From: Alcaligenaceae bacterium | GTDB lineage: Bacteria > Pseudomonadota > Gammaproteobacteria > Burkholderiales > Burkholderiaceae_B | Reading direction: 5' to 3' | Assembly (NCBI GenBank): GCA_013416395.1 | Contig: JACCEP010000001.1 | Location: 806,001-870,000, forward strand | DNA length: 64,000 nucleotides | In this document: positions 7,853 through 17,077 of the stretch, piece by piece | Position numbering within the stretch: the stretch's first letter is position 1 | How the letters are laid out: each line of letters begins with the position of its first letter | The notes under the pieces: generated by a model | Databases searched by the model: none | Told to the model about the DNA's origin: nothing | What the model saw: only the letters and a program-made list of their open reading frames with translations | Program-made: the position numbers and the translations under genes

Positions 7853-8683
7853 ATGGATACCGTGATACGCGTCGAAACGCTGAACAAAAGTTTCGGGGGC
7901 AAGAAGGCTCTCGATGGCCTGGACCTGAACGTAAACGCGGGTGAAATGGTTGCCTTGATCGGGCCTTCCGGCTCGGGCAAATCTACACTGCTGCGCCACC
8001 TGAGCGGTCTGGCTTGTGCAGACCGGGGTGAGACCGGGCGGGTTTGCGTGCTGGGTCGGCCCGTACAGAACAGAGGCCGCCTCGACAAAGATGTACGCCA
8101 GTTGCGCGCCGAGATCGGATACATCTTCCAGCAGTTCAATCTGATTGGCCGCATCAGCGTGCTTGGCAATGTGCTGATGGGGCGACTGGGACGCATACCG
8201 CGCTGGCGTGGAACCCTGGGCCGTTTTACGGCGCAAGACAGGGCGCTGGCCATGGCTGCGCTCGAGCGCGTAGGCATGGCCGACTATGCGCGCCAGCGCG
8301 CCTCGACGCTGTCGGGCGGACAGCAACAGCGCGTTGCCATCGCCCGGGCGCTCACACAGCAAGCCGAAATCATCCTCGCTGATGAGCCCATCGCCTCACT
8401 GGACCCGGAGTCTGCCCGCAATGTCATGGATATTTTGCGTGATATCAACCAGACAGATGGCAAGACCGTGGTGGTGACCTTGCATCAGGTCGATTACGCC
8501 ACGCGTTATTGCGAGCGCGTCGTGGCACTCAAAGCCGGCCGCATCCATTTTGACGGTTCGGTGGCCGCGTTAAGCGGCCCGTTCTTGAACCAGCTGTATG
8601 GCGGCGATCTTGATGCGTCACTGCTGACGCCTTCCAGAGCCGTGCTGCACGTCAACCCGGCACTTGAACTGGCTGCGGCCTGA
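7853..8683 (+). CDS. phnC: Phosphonate ABC transporter ATP-binding protein
   Basis: ATPase of the phosphonate/phosphite importer. Residues 37-45 form the Walker A motif GPSGSGKST, 153-160 the signature LSGGQQQR, and ILADEP near 174-179 the Walker B. At 276 residues it has the usual length. ATG 7853 is chosen over ATG 7847 because AAGGAG is nine bases before it and only three before the other. First gene of the phn operon; it pairs with PhnE and PhnD. Confidence 0.93.
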   Translation: MDTVIRVETLNKSFGGKKALDGLDLNVNAGEMVALIGPSGSGKSTLLRHLSGLACADRGETGRVCVLGRPVQNRGRLDKDVRQLRAEIGYIFQQFNLIGRISVLGNVLMGRLGRIPRWRGTLGRFTAQDRALAMAALERVGMADYARQRASTLSGGQQQRVAIARALTQQAEIILADEPIASLDPESARNVMDILRDINQTDGKTVVVTLHQVDYATRYCERVVALKAGRIHFDGSVAALSGPFLNQLYGGDLDASLLTPSRAVLHVNPALELAAA

Positions 8684-8712
8684 GCGTCGGTTTTTCTGAA
8701 TTCATCATGTGA

Positions 8713-8728
8713 CGCCGGAGTGCCGGCG
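8713..8728 (+). other. Hairpin between phnC and phnD
   Basis: CGCCGG-AGTG-CCGGCG, a six-bp GC stem just before the phnD ribosome site. Together with the hairpin after phnD it may stabilise the binding-protein part of the message. Confidence 0.4.
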
Positions 8729-8750
8729 CACCAATCTCTGGAGTATCGAT

Positions 8751-9755
8751 ATGTTTAGTCGCATGCGTAAAGCCGTTATGGTTTCGGCACTGGTCGGCGC
8801 AGGGCTGTGCACAACAGCTGCCGCCGAATCACCGGCCACCCTCAACTTCGGGATAATTTCGACGGAGTCTTCACAGAATCTGAAGGAGAATTGGACGCCT
8901 TTTCTGGATGACATGAGCGCCAAGCTGGGCATGGAAATAAAGGCGTTTTTCGCGCCCGACTATGCCGGCATTATTCAGGGCATGCGCTTCGATAAAGTGG
9001 ATGTGGCCTGGTACGGCAACAAGTCTGCCATGGAAGCCGTAGACCGCGCAGGTGGCGAAGTGTTTGCGCAAACTGTGGCAAATGATGGTGCTCCAGGCTA
9101 TTGGAGTCTTCTGATTGCACACAAAGACAGCACGATTAACTCGGTCGAAGACATGCTGGCCAAGGCGAGCGAGCTCACGTTTGGCAATGGTGACCCCAAC
9201 TCTACCTCGGGTTATCTGGTGCCAGGCTATTACGTATTCGCAAAAAACAACGTGCTGCCTGCCAACATCTTTCGCCGCACACTTAACGCAAGCCATGAGG
9301 TCAACGCCTTGAGTGTGGCCAACCGACAGGTCGATGTGGCCACCTTCAACACCGAAGGCATGGACCGGCTCAAACAAACCAACCCCAAGAAAGCGGCCCA
9401 ACTCAAGATCATCTGGAAGTCACCCCTGATTCCTTCTGACCCCATTGTCTGGCGCAAGAACCTGCCTGAAGCAACCAAAACCAAGCTGGGCGAGTTCTTT
9501 GCCAACTACGGTGCAAACGAACAGGAAATGAAGGTGTTGGCAGGGCTGCAGTGGGGCAAATTTCGTGCATCGAGCGATGACCAACTGTTGCCCATACGTC
9601 AGTTGGCGCTGTTCAAGGAACGCAGCCAGGTTCTGACTGACAGCGTGCTCGACGAGAACGCCAGGCAAGAGCAACTGGCGAAAATCGATGCCGCCCTTGA
9701 AACGCTTTCCGAGCGCATGGCTGCCGTCGAAAAGAAAGTGGCCAGCGCCCACTGA
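8751..9755 (+). CDS. phnD: Phosphonate ABC transporter periplasmic binding protein
   Basis: A 334-residue periplasmic protein with a signal peptide (about residues 1-25, ending TTAAA before ESPATLNFG). Conserved phnD-family stretches include SQNLKENW, APDYAGIIQGMR, VAWYGNKSAMEA and FGNGDPNSTSGYLVPGYY. It delivers phosphonates to PhnE/PhnC. ATG 8751 follows TGGAG; an earlier in-frame ATG at 8709 would spoil the signal peptide. The C-terminal region is helical and Glu/Lys rich. Confidence 0.93.
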   Translation: MFSRMRKAVMVSALVGAGLCTTAAAESPATLNFGIISTESSQNLKENWTPFLDDMSAKLGMEIKAFFAPDYAGIIQGMRFDKVDVAWYGNKSAMEAVDRAGGEVFAQTVANDGAPGYWSLLIAHKDSTINSVEDMLAKASELTFGNGDPNSTSGYLVPGYYVFAKNNVLPANIFRRTLNASHEVNALSVANRQVDVATFNTEGMDRLKQTNPKKAAQLKIIWKSPLIPSDPIVWRKNLPEATKTKLGEFFANYGANEQEMKVLAGLQWGKFRASSDDQLLPIRQLALFKERSQVLTDSVLDENARQEQLAKIDAALETLSERMAAVEKKVASAH

Positions 9756-9771
9756 ACATTGTGATTGCCGC

Positions 9772-9790
9772 CTGGCACTGAGTGTGCCGG
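9772..9790 (+). other. Hairpin between phnD and phnE
   Basis: CTGGCAC-TGAGT-GTGCCGG makes a seven-bp stem (one G-T pair) right after phnD. No T-tract follows. Such 3' hairpins often protect the abundant binding-protein message from exonucleases. Confidence 0.4.
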
Positions 9791-9817
9791 GCGTCCGTCT
9801 TACTGGATGACCACATA

Positions 9818-10624
9818 ATGATTAGCCAAAGTGCAAATGCGCTATCACCTGCCAGTCTGTCGGGGCCACCACGGCGTTCGGTGCGGGCGTGGCTTGGCTG
9901 GGTGCTGCTGGCTGTTGCGCTGGCCTGGGCCTGGGGCGGCGCAGAGATGAACCCCCAGATGCTATGGCACGACGCGGGCAACATGCGAACATTTGTCGCT
10001 GATTTTTTCCCGCCTGATTTCCGTTACTGGCGACAGTATCTCGCCGAAATGGTCGTGACAATTCAGATTGCGATGTGGGGCACGGCGTTGGCCATCGTCT
10101 GCTCGATTCCACTGGGCATTCTCTGTTCGGAAAATATTACGCCGTGGTGGCTGTGCCAGCCCGTACGCCGCGTCATGGATGCCTTCCGTTCCATTAACGA
10201 AATGGTCTTCGCCATGCTGTTTGTCGTGGCCGTCGGCCTGGGGCCCTTCGCCGGTGTAATGGCCTTGTTTGTCGGCACGACGGGCGTGCTGGCGAAACTG
10301 TTCGCCGAAGCGGTGGAGGCCATTGAAAATGGGCCTATGGAAGGCGTGCGGGTCAGTGGATCCAGCGCCTTGCAGGAAGTGATTTTCGGGGTGATACCGC
10401 AAGTGCTGCCATTGTGGATCTCTTATTCGCTGTACCGCTTTGAGTCGAATGTACGCTCGGCCACGGTTGTGGGCATGGTAGGCGCAGGCGGCATAGGCGT
10501 CACGCTGTGGGAGGCGATACGAGGGTTTCAGCTGACCCAGACCTGCGCCATTTTATTGATCATTATTGCCGTGGTCAGCCTCATCGACATTCTTTCACAA
10601 CGCCTGCGCAAGCACTTTATCTAA
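9818..10624 (+). CDS. phnE: Phosphonate ABC transporter permease
   Basis: A 268-residue inner-membrane permease with about six hydrophobic segments. The ABC coupling loop is present near 180-200 ([19 protein letters not shown]), and the C-terminal [16 protein letters not shown] is typical of PhnE. ATG 9818 (MISQSANAL) gives a family-like N-terminus; a GTG at 9782 is in frame but lies in the preceding hairpin. It forms the membrane channel for PhnC and PhnD. Confidence 0.92.
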   Translation: MISQSANALSPASLSGPPRRSVRAWLGWVLLAVALAWAWGGAEMNPQMLWHDAGNMRTFVADFFPPDFRYWRQYLAEMVVTIQIAMWGTALAIVCSIPLGILCSENITPWWLCQPVRRVMDAFRSINEMVFAMLFVVAVGLGPFAGVMALFVGTTGVLAKLFAEAVEAIENGPMEGVRVSGSSALQEVIFGVIPQVLPLWISYSLYRFESNVRSATVVGMVGAGGIGVTLWEAIRGFQLTQTCAILLIIIAVVSLIDILSQRLRKHFI

Positions 10625-10698
10625 ACCCTGTTATGGCCTCGTTATTCCATGCTGGCGTAACGGCATGTCAGGTCGAAATTTTAATACCGGAGCAATCA

Positions 10699-11160
10699 AT
10701 GACGAGAACCCCCGCCGCAGCGCAGCCACAGACTGCAAGTCGGCAGGCCTGGATGCAGGTACTGGCCAGGGCCGGCGAACATCTGGAACCCTATGCCGAG
10801 ATGTTGCAGGCTAACGGCTACCGCCATGTTCGCGAGCCCGAGACCGGCATGATTATGGTGCGTGCCCGTATGGGCGGCGATGGCGCGCCTTTTAACCTGG
10901 GTGAAATGACAGTGACGCGCTGTGTAGTGCAACTGGAAGACGGTACGACCGGGCATAGCTATGTGGCGGGCCGTTCCCGTGTGCATGCGGAGCTTGCTGC
11001 GCTGGCTGACGCGCTGCTTCAGCGTGACGATAGCCAGCAGTGGCAAGACGCAATCATTGTGCCGCTACATGCCAAATACCTCGCCCGGACAGCCCGGCAG
11101 AAAGCAGAGGTTGGCGCCACGCGCGTTGATTTCACGACCCTGGTACGAGGAGAGGGCTAA
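10699..11160 (+). CDS. phnG: C-P lyase core complex subunit
   Basis: A 153-residue subunit of the PhnGHIJ core complex that converts phosphonates to 5-phosphoribosyl-1-phosphonate and then cleaves the C-P bond. Typical stretches are ETGMIMVRARMGG, FNLGEMTVTRCVVQL and HSYVAGRSRVHAELAALADALLQ. The start at 10699 is supported by GGAG seven bases upstream; the longer open frame crosses the phnE end. Its stop TAA overlaps the phnH ATG. Confidence 0.93.
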   Translation: MTRTPAAAQPQTASRQAWMQVLARAGEHLEPYAEMLQANGYRHVREPETGMIMVRARMGGDGAPFNLGEMTVTRCVVQLEDGTTGHSYVAGRSRVHAELAALADALLQRDDSQQWQDAIIVPLHAKYLARTARQKAEVGATRVDFTTLVRGEG

Positions 11161-11756
11161 TGATGAACAGCATGCTGCTCCCTGCCTTTAACACACCCGT
11201 CGACGACGCGCAGTCGGTGTTCCGGCTGGCGCTCAGTGCCATGTCGGAGCCAGGCACCATTCATGACACGGCCCATTCGCTGGCTTTGGACGAGCTTGCT
11301 CCAGCTACGTATGCGCTGTGTTTGACGCTGCTCGACAGAGACACCCCACTATGGTTGGCCCCCGAACTGGATACTCAGGCAGTACGCGCGAATCTTGCCT
11401 TTCATTGTGGATGTCCGGTGCTGTCAGACCCGGCCAAGGCCGCGTTCGTGTTGTTGACGCAAGAAAGTCTGAATGCCATATCCTGGCTTTACACAGGGAC
11501 GGACCGGGACCCACACACCTCGTGCACGGCGATTGTCCAGCTCGACAGCCTCGAAGGTGGCCAGGCCTCCTCCTGGTATGGCCCGGGCATACTCGAGCGG
11601 CGGAGCATGCGGCTGCCGCTGCCCGAGATGTTCTGGTCGTTGCGTGGCGCGAGCGCCTTCCCTCGCGGGCTTGATTTTCTGTTTACTGCAGGCCAGCGAA
11701 TCACCGGCCTGCCCCGCAGCACGCGCGTGCTGCACGCCGTTAAGGAGAACCGCTGA
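11160..11756 (+). CDS. phnH: C-P lyase core complex subunit
   Basis: A 198-residue PhnH protein. Recognisable parts are PAFNTPVDDAQSVFRLALSA near the N-terminus and LPRSTRVLHA at the end. PhnH binds the other core subunits and is needed for coupling phosphonate to ATP-derived ribose triphosphate by PhnI. It overlaps phnG by one base (TAATG) and phnI by one base (TGATG), so the core genes are translationally coupled. Confidence 0.92.
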   Translation: MMNSMLLPAFNTPVDDAQSVFRLALSAMSEPGTIHDTAHSLALDELAPATYALCLTLLDRDTPLWLAPELDTQAVRANLAFHCGCPVLSDPAKAAFVLLTQESLNAISWLYTGTDRDPHTSCTAIVQLDSLEGGQASSWYGPGILERRSMRLPLPEMFWSLRGASAFPRGLDFLFTAGQRITGLPRSTRVLHAVKENR

Positions 11757-12955
11757 TGTATGTCGCCGTAAAAGGTGGTGAGCAGGCCATCGACAATGCC
11801 CATGCGCTACTGGCTGCACGACGTCGCGGAAACCTCGACGTGCCTGAACTCTCGGTGGACCAATTACGTGAACAGATGCCACTGGGTGTTTCACGCATCA
11901 TGAGTGAAGGCTCGCTATTTGATCCCGAGCTGGCCGCTCTGGCGCTCAAACAGGCGGCAGGTGACATGCTGGAGGCGATTTTTCTGTTGCGTGCCTATCG
12001 AACAACCTTGCCACGCTTTGCCTTCAGCCAGCCTTTGCATACCAGCGCCATGCATGTTGAACGGCGTATTTCTGCTACGTTCAAAGACTTGCCCGGAGGG
12101 CAATTGCTGGGCCCCACGTTTGACTACACGCACAGGCTGCTTGATTTCAATCTACTGGCCGGCGGGGCCGCCGCGCACCAGGCAAGACAAGCTGCAGTGC
12201 CTGCATCCTCGATGGGCACATGCACAGACCCTGAGCAGGGAGGGCCGTCACACGTTGCGGTGCCCGACCCGTCTTTGTCTGCAAACTTGCCGATGGAAGA
12301 TGTCGGTATGCCGCGCGTGGCCGACATGCTTGCACAAGAGGGGCTGTTGGGCACAGAAAATGACAGTGATACCGATATCGCTGACATTACGTGTGCGCCT
12401 CTGGATTTTCCGTCCTCGCGTGCCCAACGTCTGCAGGCGCTGGCGCGCGGCGACGAAGGTTTTTTGCTGGCTCTGGGCTACTCCACCCAGCGCGGCTATG
12501 GCCGCAACCACCCGTTTGCTGGTGAGATACGCGTCGGCCAGGTAGAAGTGTGGATCGTGCCCGAAGAGCTGGGGTTTGATGTACCTGTGGGCGACGTTGA
12601 AGTGACTGAATGCGAAATGATCAACCAGTTTGTCGGCAGCAGAGAGCAGGCGCCCCAGTTTACCCGCGGCTATGGCCTGGCCTTTGGCAATGCGGAGCGC
12701 AAAGCTATGGGCATGGCGCTGGTCGACCGCGCACTGCGCGCGGCCGAATACCAGGAGGACGTCACGTCACCGGCCCAGCACGAAGAGTTTGTGCTCATGC
12801 ATTGTGACAATGTCGAGTCTGCAGGTTTTGTTTCACACCTGAAGCTTCCGCATTACGTCGACTTTCAGTCCGAGCTCGATCTTATCCGTAAGCTCAGGCG
12901 CTCGCACGGCCAGGACGAAAGGCCCGCCCCCGTCCAGCAGGAGGAAAAGTCATGA
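11756..12955 (+). CDS. phnI: C-P lyase nucleosidase subunit
   Basis: A 399-residue PhnI protein, longer than the roughly 355 residues of the E. coli protein; the extra length falls around residues 140-215, a low-conservation segment. Conserved stretches include MYVAVKGGEQAI, ALGYSTQRGYGRNHPF, VGDVEVTECEMINQF and SAGFVSHLKLPHYVDFQ. PhnI replaces the adenine of ATP with the phosphonate, aided by PhnG, PhnH and PhnL. Its end overlaps phnJ by four bases (ATGA). Confidence 0.94.
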   Translation: MYVAVKGGEQAIDNAHALLAARRRGNLDVPELSVDQLREQMPLGVSRIMSEGSLFDPELAALALKQAAGDMLEAIFLLRAYRTTLPRFAFSQPLHTSAMHVERRISATFKDLPGGQLLGPTFDYTHRLLDFNLLAGGAAAHQARQAAVPASSMGTCTDPEQGGPSHVAVPDPSLSANLPMEDVGMPRVADMLAQEGLLGTENDSDTDIADITCAPLDFPSSRAQRLQALARGDEGFLLALGYSTQRGYGRNHPFAGEIRVGQVEVWIVPEELGFDVPVGDVEVTECEMINQFVGSREQAPQFTRGYGLAFGNAERKAMGMALVDRALRAAEYQEDVTSPAQHEEFVLMHCDNVESAGFVSHLKLPHYVDFQSELDLIRKLRRSHGQDERPAPVQQEEKS

Positions 12956-13830
12956 GGGCTATACCGCAGACAAGCGGCACGCCGGCTAAGGGCTACAACT
13001 TTGCGTATCTTGATGAGCAGACCAAGCGCGGCTTGCGCCGCGGGCTGCTGAAAGCCGTGGCAATCCCTGGCTACCAAGTGCCCTTTGCCGGGCGCGAAAT
13101 GCCGTTGCCTTATGGTTGGGGCACAGGTGGCATGCAGGTGACCGCAGCGGTGCTTGGACGCAATGACGTGCTCAAGGTGATTGATCAAGGCGCCGATGAC
13201 ACCACGAACGCGGTATCCATTCGCCGTTTCTTCGTGAAGACAGCCGGCGTCGAAACAACAGAGCAAACGTGCCTGGCCGATATCATCCAGACCCGTCATC
13301 GTATTCCTGAAACAGACCTTCGCAAGGGGCAGATCATGGTGTTTCAGGTGCCGATACCCGAGCCGCTGCGCTTTATTGAGCCGTCAGACGCTGAAACCCG
13401 CAACATGCACGCGCTCAATGATTACGGCGTGATGCACGTAAAGCTGTACGAGGACATCGCTACCTACGGTCATATCGCCACGGCCTATGCCTACCCGGTC
13501 ATGGTTAACGGCCGATATGTCATGGACCCTTCGCCCATTCCAAAGTTTGATAACCCCAAGCTGCATATGAGCCCGGCGCTAATGCTGTTTGGTGCCGGGC
13601 GTGAAAAGCGCCTGTACGCGTTGCCGCCTTATTGCCCAGTGGTCAGTCTGGACTTTGAAGATCACCCCTTTGAGTTGCCGGTGTGGGATCACGCCTGCGC
13701 GCATTGTGGCAGCACCAAATCGTATCTGGACGAGCTTATTGTCGATGATCAGGGAACACGTCAGTTCGTCTGCTCAGACACCGACTATTGCCATCAGCGG
13801 CAACAACAACAGGAAGAAGCGGCGTTATGA
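12952..13830 (+). CDS. phnJ: Carbon-phosphorus lyase, radical SAM subunit
   Basis: The 292-residue catalytic C-P lyase, a radical S-adenosylmethionine enzyme that releases the hydrocarbon and forms ribose cyclic phosphate. Four C-terminal cysteines, C249, C252, C274 and C280, have the CX2CX21CX5C spacing of E. coli PhnJ, where they hold the iron-sulfur cluster. The N-terminus reads GYNFAYLDEQTKRGLRR, as in the family. Overlaps phnI and phnK by four bases each. Confidence 0.96.
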   Translation: MRAIPQTSGTPAKGYNFAYLDEQTKRGLRRGLLKAVAIPGYQVPFAGREMPLPYGWGTGGMQVTAAVLGRNDVLKVIDQGADDTTNAVSIRRFFVKTAGVETTEQTCLADIIQTRHRIPETDLRKGQIMVFQVPIPEPLRFIEPSDAETRNMHALNDYGVMHVKLYEDIATYGHIATAYAYPVMVNGRYVMDPSPIPKFDNPKLHMSPALMLFGAGREKRLYALPPYCPVVSLDFEDHPFELPVWDHACAHCGSTKSYLDELIVDDQGTRQFVCSDTDYCHQRQQQQEEAAL

Positions 13831-14597
13831 ATCCATTGCTTTCAGTACGCAATCTGACCCGGCTGTATGCGCCGGACACAGGATGCCAGGCCGTTAATTT
13901 TGACCTGTATCCCGGCGAGGTGTTGGGTATTGTCGGGGAGTCGGGCTCGGGTAAGTCAACGCTACTTAGCGTGTTGTCGGGCCGGGTCAAACCCGATTGC
14001 GGCACGGTGTCTTACCGCAATGCCGATGGGCAGCTTGTTCAGGTTTATGAGGCGAGCGATGCGCAGCGCCGTGCCCTGCTCACGACAGAATGGGGCTTTG
14101 TCGAGCAGAACCCGCGTGATGGCCTGCGCATGACAGTTTCAGCCGGTGCCAACATCGGCGAGCGCCTTATGGCGCAGGGTGTGCGTCACTACGGGCAGTT
14201 GCGCCAGGCCGGCCTCGACTGGCTGGCACAGGTTGAAATCGACCCGGGGCGCATTGATGACAGGCCGCGCACGTTCTCGGGCGGCATGCAGCAACGGCTT
14301 CAAATTGCCCGCAATCTGGTGTCGGAACCGCGACTGGTGTTTATGGATGAACCGACGGGGGGGCTGGATGTATCGGTGCAGGCTCACCTGCTTGACCTTC
14401 TGCGAGGCCTGGTACGCGAACTTCAACTAGCCGTTGTGATTGTCACGCATGACCTGGCTGTGGCGCGGCTGCTGGCCGATCGGCTAATGGTCATGCGTCG
14501 GTCGCGTGTTGTCGAAGCTGGGCTGACCGACCAGGTGCTGGATGACCCTCAGCACGCCTACAGCCAGTTGCTGGTGTCTTCTGTTTTACAGCCTTGA
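13827..14597 (+). CDS. phnK: C-P lyase ATP-binding subunit
   Basis: A 256-residue ABC-type ATPase. Walker A is GESGSGKST at 37-45, the signature reads FSGGMQQRLQ, and the Walker B VFMDEPTGGLD. PhnK docks on PhnJ of the core complex rather than serving a transporter. ATG 13827 overlaps the phnJ stop (ATGA); an earlier ATG at 13788 lies in the phnJ coding end and was not used. Confidence 0.93.
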   Translation: MNPLLSVRNLTRLYAPDTGCQAVNFDLYPGEVLGIVGESGSGKSTLLSVLSGRVKPDCGTVSYRNADGQLVQVYEASDAQRRALLTTEWGFVEQNPRDGLRMTVSAGANIGERLMAQGVRHYGQLRQAGLDWLAQVEIDPGRIDDRPRTFSGGMQQRLQIARNLVSEPRLVFMDEPTGGLDVSVQAHLLDLLRGLVRELQLAVVIVTHDLAVARLLADRLMVMRRSRVVEAGLTDQVLDDPQHAYSQLLVSSVLQP

Positions 14598-14607
14598 GGT
14601 AAACACT

Positions 14608-15309
14608 ATGAGCATAGTCATGCAGGTTCGGGGCCTGGCCAAAACGTTTACGCTGCATCAGCAGCAAACAGAACTGGACGTACTGCACGGCCTGAATTTT
14701 GATGTGGAGGCGGGCGAGTGCCTGCTGCTGCATGGCCGTTCGGGCGCAGGCAAGTCTACCTTGCTGCGCACGCTTTACGGCAACTACCTTCCCTCATCGG
14801 GCAGCATCAAAGTGCGGCATGAAGAAAACATGATTGAACTGGTTGGAGCGGAGCCGCGTCAGACACTGACGGTGCGTCGCAGCACGATGGGATATGTCAG
14901 CCAGTTTCTGCGTGTAATTCCCAGAGTCGCTTGCCTGGATGTGGTTATGGAGCCGGCCCTGGCGCAAGGCGTGGTACCCGCACTGGCCCGTGAAAGGGCA
15001 AGCTCTCTGCTGCAGCGGCTAAGTATCCCCATCCACCTCTGGAAGCTATCGCCTTCAACATTTTCAGGAGGGGAGCAACAGCGCGTCAATATTGCACGCA
15101 GCTTCATGGTGACCTGGCCTTTGCTGCTGCTTGATGAGCCTACTGCCTCGCTGGATGACGCCAACCGGCAGGTTGTACTTGAGCTGGCCGCTGAGGCCAA
15201 GCTTCAGGGTGCCGCCCTGATTGCCATTTCGCATGATGAGCACACGCGGATGGCCATCGCCGATCGCTATCTTGACATGACACCGAAGGAAACTATCAAT
15301 GCCTGCTGA
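14608..15309 (+). CDS. phnL: C-P lyase ATP-binding subunit
   Basis: A 233-residue ABC-type ATPase with Walker A HGRSGAGKST, signature FSGGEQQRVN and Walker B LLLDEPTASLD. PhnL associates with the C-P lyase core and is needed for ribosylation of the phosphonate. The start at ATG 14608 (MSIVMQVRGL) is supported by TGAGG upstream. It overlaps phnM by 11 bases. Confidence 0.92.
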   Translation: MSIVMQVRGLAKTFTLHQQQTELDVLHGLNFDVEAGECLLLHGRSGAGKSTLLRTLYGNYLPSSGSIKVRHEENMIELVGAEPRQTLTVRRSTMGYVSQFLRVIPRVACLDVVMEPALAQGVVPALARERASSLLQRLSIPIHLWKLSPSTFSGGEQQRVNIARSFMVTWPLLLLDEPTASLDDANRQVVLELAAEAKLQGAALIAISHDEHTRMAIADRYLDMTPKETINAC

Positions 15310-16444
15310 ACAGATATTCACAAACACCCGCGTTGTCACGGCTGATGAGGTGTTCTTAGGTACGGTGGTGGTGCGTGAAGGCGTGATTCACGATGTGAAT
15401 TCTGGCCTAAGCAGCCTGCCTGGCGCACACGATCTGGACGGTGATTATCTGATGCCGGGCCTGGTCGAACTGCATACCGATAATCTCGAAAAATACATGA
15501 ATCCGCGCCCGGGTGTGGACTGGCCGTCGGAGTTGGCGGTTCTGGCCCATGACGCGCAGGTTGTTGCCGCCGGCATAACTACTGTATTTGATGCGCTGTC
15601 CATCGGCGATGTCAGCCCTCACGGCAATCGTATGCGGCAGCTGCCCATCATGCTGAGCGCGATCAGCCATGCCGGTCAGCATGGCCACATGCGAGCAGAC
15701 CATCGCTTGCACCTGCGTTGCGAGCTCAGCCACGAGCAGACGCTGGGTGTATTTAACGAACTGGTCGAGTCTCCGCTGGTTCAGTTGGTCTCCGTCATGG
15801 ATCACTCGCCCGGGCAACGTCAGTTCGTCAAGCTGGAAAAATACCGCGAGTATTATCAGGGCAAGTATCACTTGTCAGATGAGGAACTGGAAGCCTTCAT
15901 CGACAAGCACCAACAAAATTCACTTCGCTACAGCGACAGTTATCGGCGCTCGATTGTCGGGGTGTGCCGCCAGCGCGACCTTTCTGTGGCGAGCCACGAT
16001 GATGCGACGGTTGAACACGCACGCGAGTCTGCTGATTTTGGCATGAGCATTGCCGAGTTTCCCACCACCGTTGAGGCGGCGGGAGCCAGCCATCAACTAG
16101 GCCTGAAAGTGCTGATGGGCGCACCGAATATCGTGCGCGGTGGCTCGCATTCGGGCAATGTGTCGGCCGCCACACTCGCAGCGCAAGGCGTACTTGATAT
16201 CCTCTCCAGCGATTATTATCCCTCCAGCCTGCTTCAGGCGGCGGCCATGCTTGCGCAGGACGACGCTGGCTACGATCTGCCAAAGGCAATTGCTACCATC
16301 AGCCTGGCGCCTGCGCGTGCAGCGGGGCTGGACGATCGAGGTCAGATACGTCATGGGTTGCGGGCGGATCTTGTCCGGGCTCGAGCGCATGGCTCGTCTT
16401 TTGTGGTCGGGCAGGTGTGGCGCGGCGGCGAGCGGGTGTTTTGA
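15299..16444 (+). CDS. phnM: Ribose triphosphonate pyrophosphohydrolase
   Basis: A 381-residue amidohydrolase-superfamily enzyme that removes pyrophosphate from 5-triphosphoribosyl-phosphonate before C-P cleavage. Metal-binding motif parts are visible: LMPGLVELHTDNLEKY near 50-65, VASHDDAT with metal-site His/Asp, and GAPNIVRGGSHSGN. AAGGA lies ten bases before the start, inside phnL. Overlaps phnN by one base (TGATG). Confidence 0.94.
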   Translation: MPAEQIFTNTRVVTADEVFLGTVVVREGVIHDVNSGLSSLPGAHDLDGDYLMPGLVELHTDNLEKYMNPRPGVDWPSELAVLAHDAQVVAAGITTVFDALSIGDVSPHGNRMRQLPIMLSAISHAGQHGHMRADHRLHLRCELSHEQTLGVFNELVESPLVQLVSVMDHSPGQRQFVKLEKYREYYQGKYHLSDEELEAFIDKHQQNSLRYSDSYRRSIVGVCRQRDLSVASHDDATVEHARESADFGMSIAEFPTTVEAAGASHQLGLKVLMGAPNIVRGGSHSGNVSAATLAAQGVLDILSSDYYPSSLLQAAAMLAQDDAGYDLPKAIATISLAPARAAGLDDRGQIRHGLRADLVRARAHGSSFVVGQVWRGGERVF

Positions 16445-17025
16445 TGTCAGGCCGCCTTATTTATCTTATGGGGCCCTCGGGCGCTGGGAAAGACACGATT
16501 CTGCAAGGTGTGTCGCACATGATGGGTAATCGTGCGCTACTGGCACAGCGCATTGTGACGCGTACTCCTGGGTTTGCCGACGATGGTGCGCTTGCAGTTA
16601 CTGAGCCGGAGTTTCTGCAGATGGAGCAAGTGGGGTTGCTGGCGATGTCGTGGCGGGCGCATGGCCTGGCCTACGGCATTTTGCGGCATATTGATGCGCG
16701 GCTGGCGGCAGGGCAGGATGTACTCATTAACGGATCTCGCGGGTATTTGCCCATAGCGCTGGAGCGTTACCGTACCCTGATGCCAGTGCTGGTTTGTGTA
16801 AAGCCTTCTCTCCTGCAAGAGCGGCTGCGCCGGCGTGGCCGCGAAACTGAAGCACAGATACAGGCCAGGCTTGTGCGTAACGCCGCTATGGATGAAATAC
16901 CTGAGCGATGTCTTGCCCGGCTGGTGCGTATTGATAACTCAGAGCGCTCCAGCGATGCTGTGCAGGCGTTGTATGTGCAGCTGCAGCAGCGGCCTGTTGA
17001 CGCCCTGAGGGAGAAGGGCTTGTGA
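16444..17025 (+). CDS. phnN: Ribose 1,5-bisphosphate phosphokinase
   Basis: A 193-residue guanylate-kinase-like enzyme with the P-loop GPSGAGKDT at residues 10-18. PhnN phosphorylates ribose 1,5-bisphosphate to PRPP, closing the C-P lyase route. ATG 16444 overlaps the phnM stop; the longer frame into phnM was not used. Confidence 0.92.
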   Translation: MSGRLIYLMGPSGAGKDTILQGVSHMMGNRALLAQRIVTRTPGFADDGALAVTEPEFLQMEQVGLLAMSWRAHGLAYGILRHIDARLAAGQDVLINGSRGYLPIALERYRTLMPVLVCVKPSLLQERLRRRGRETEAQIQARLVRNAAMDEIPERCLARLVRIDNSERSSDAVQALYVQLQQRPVDALREKGL

Positions 17026-17077
17026 AGCCATCCGGCTATAAACCTGCACGGCATATGCATAGCCCTGGAATGCATAC

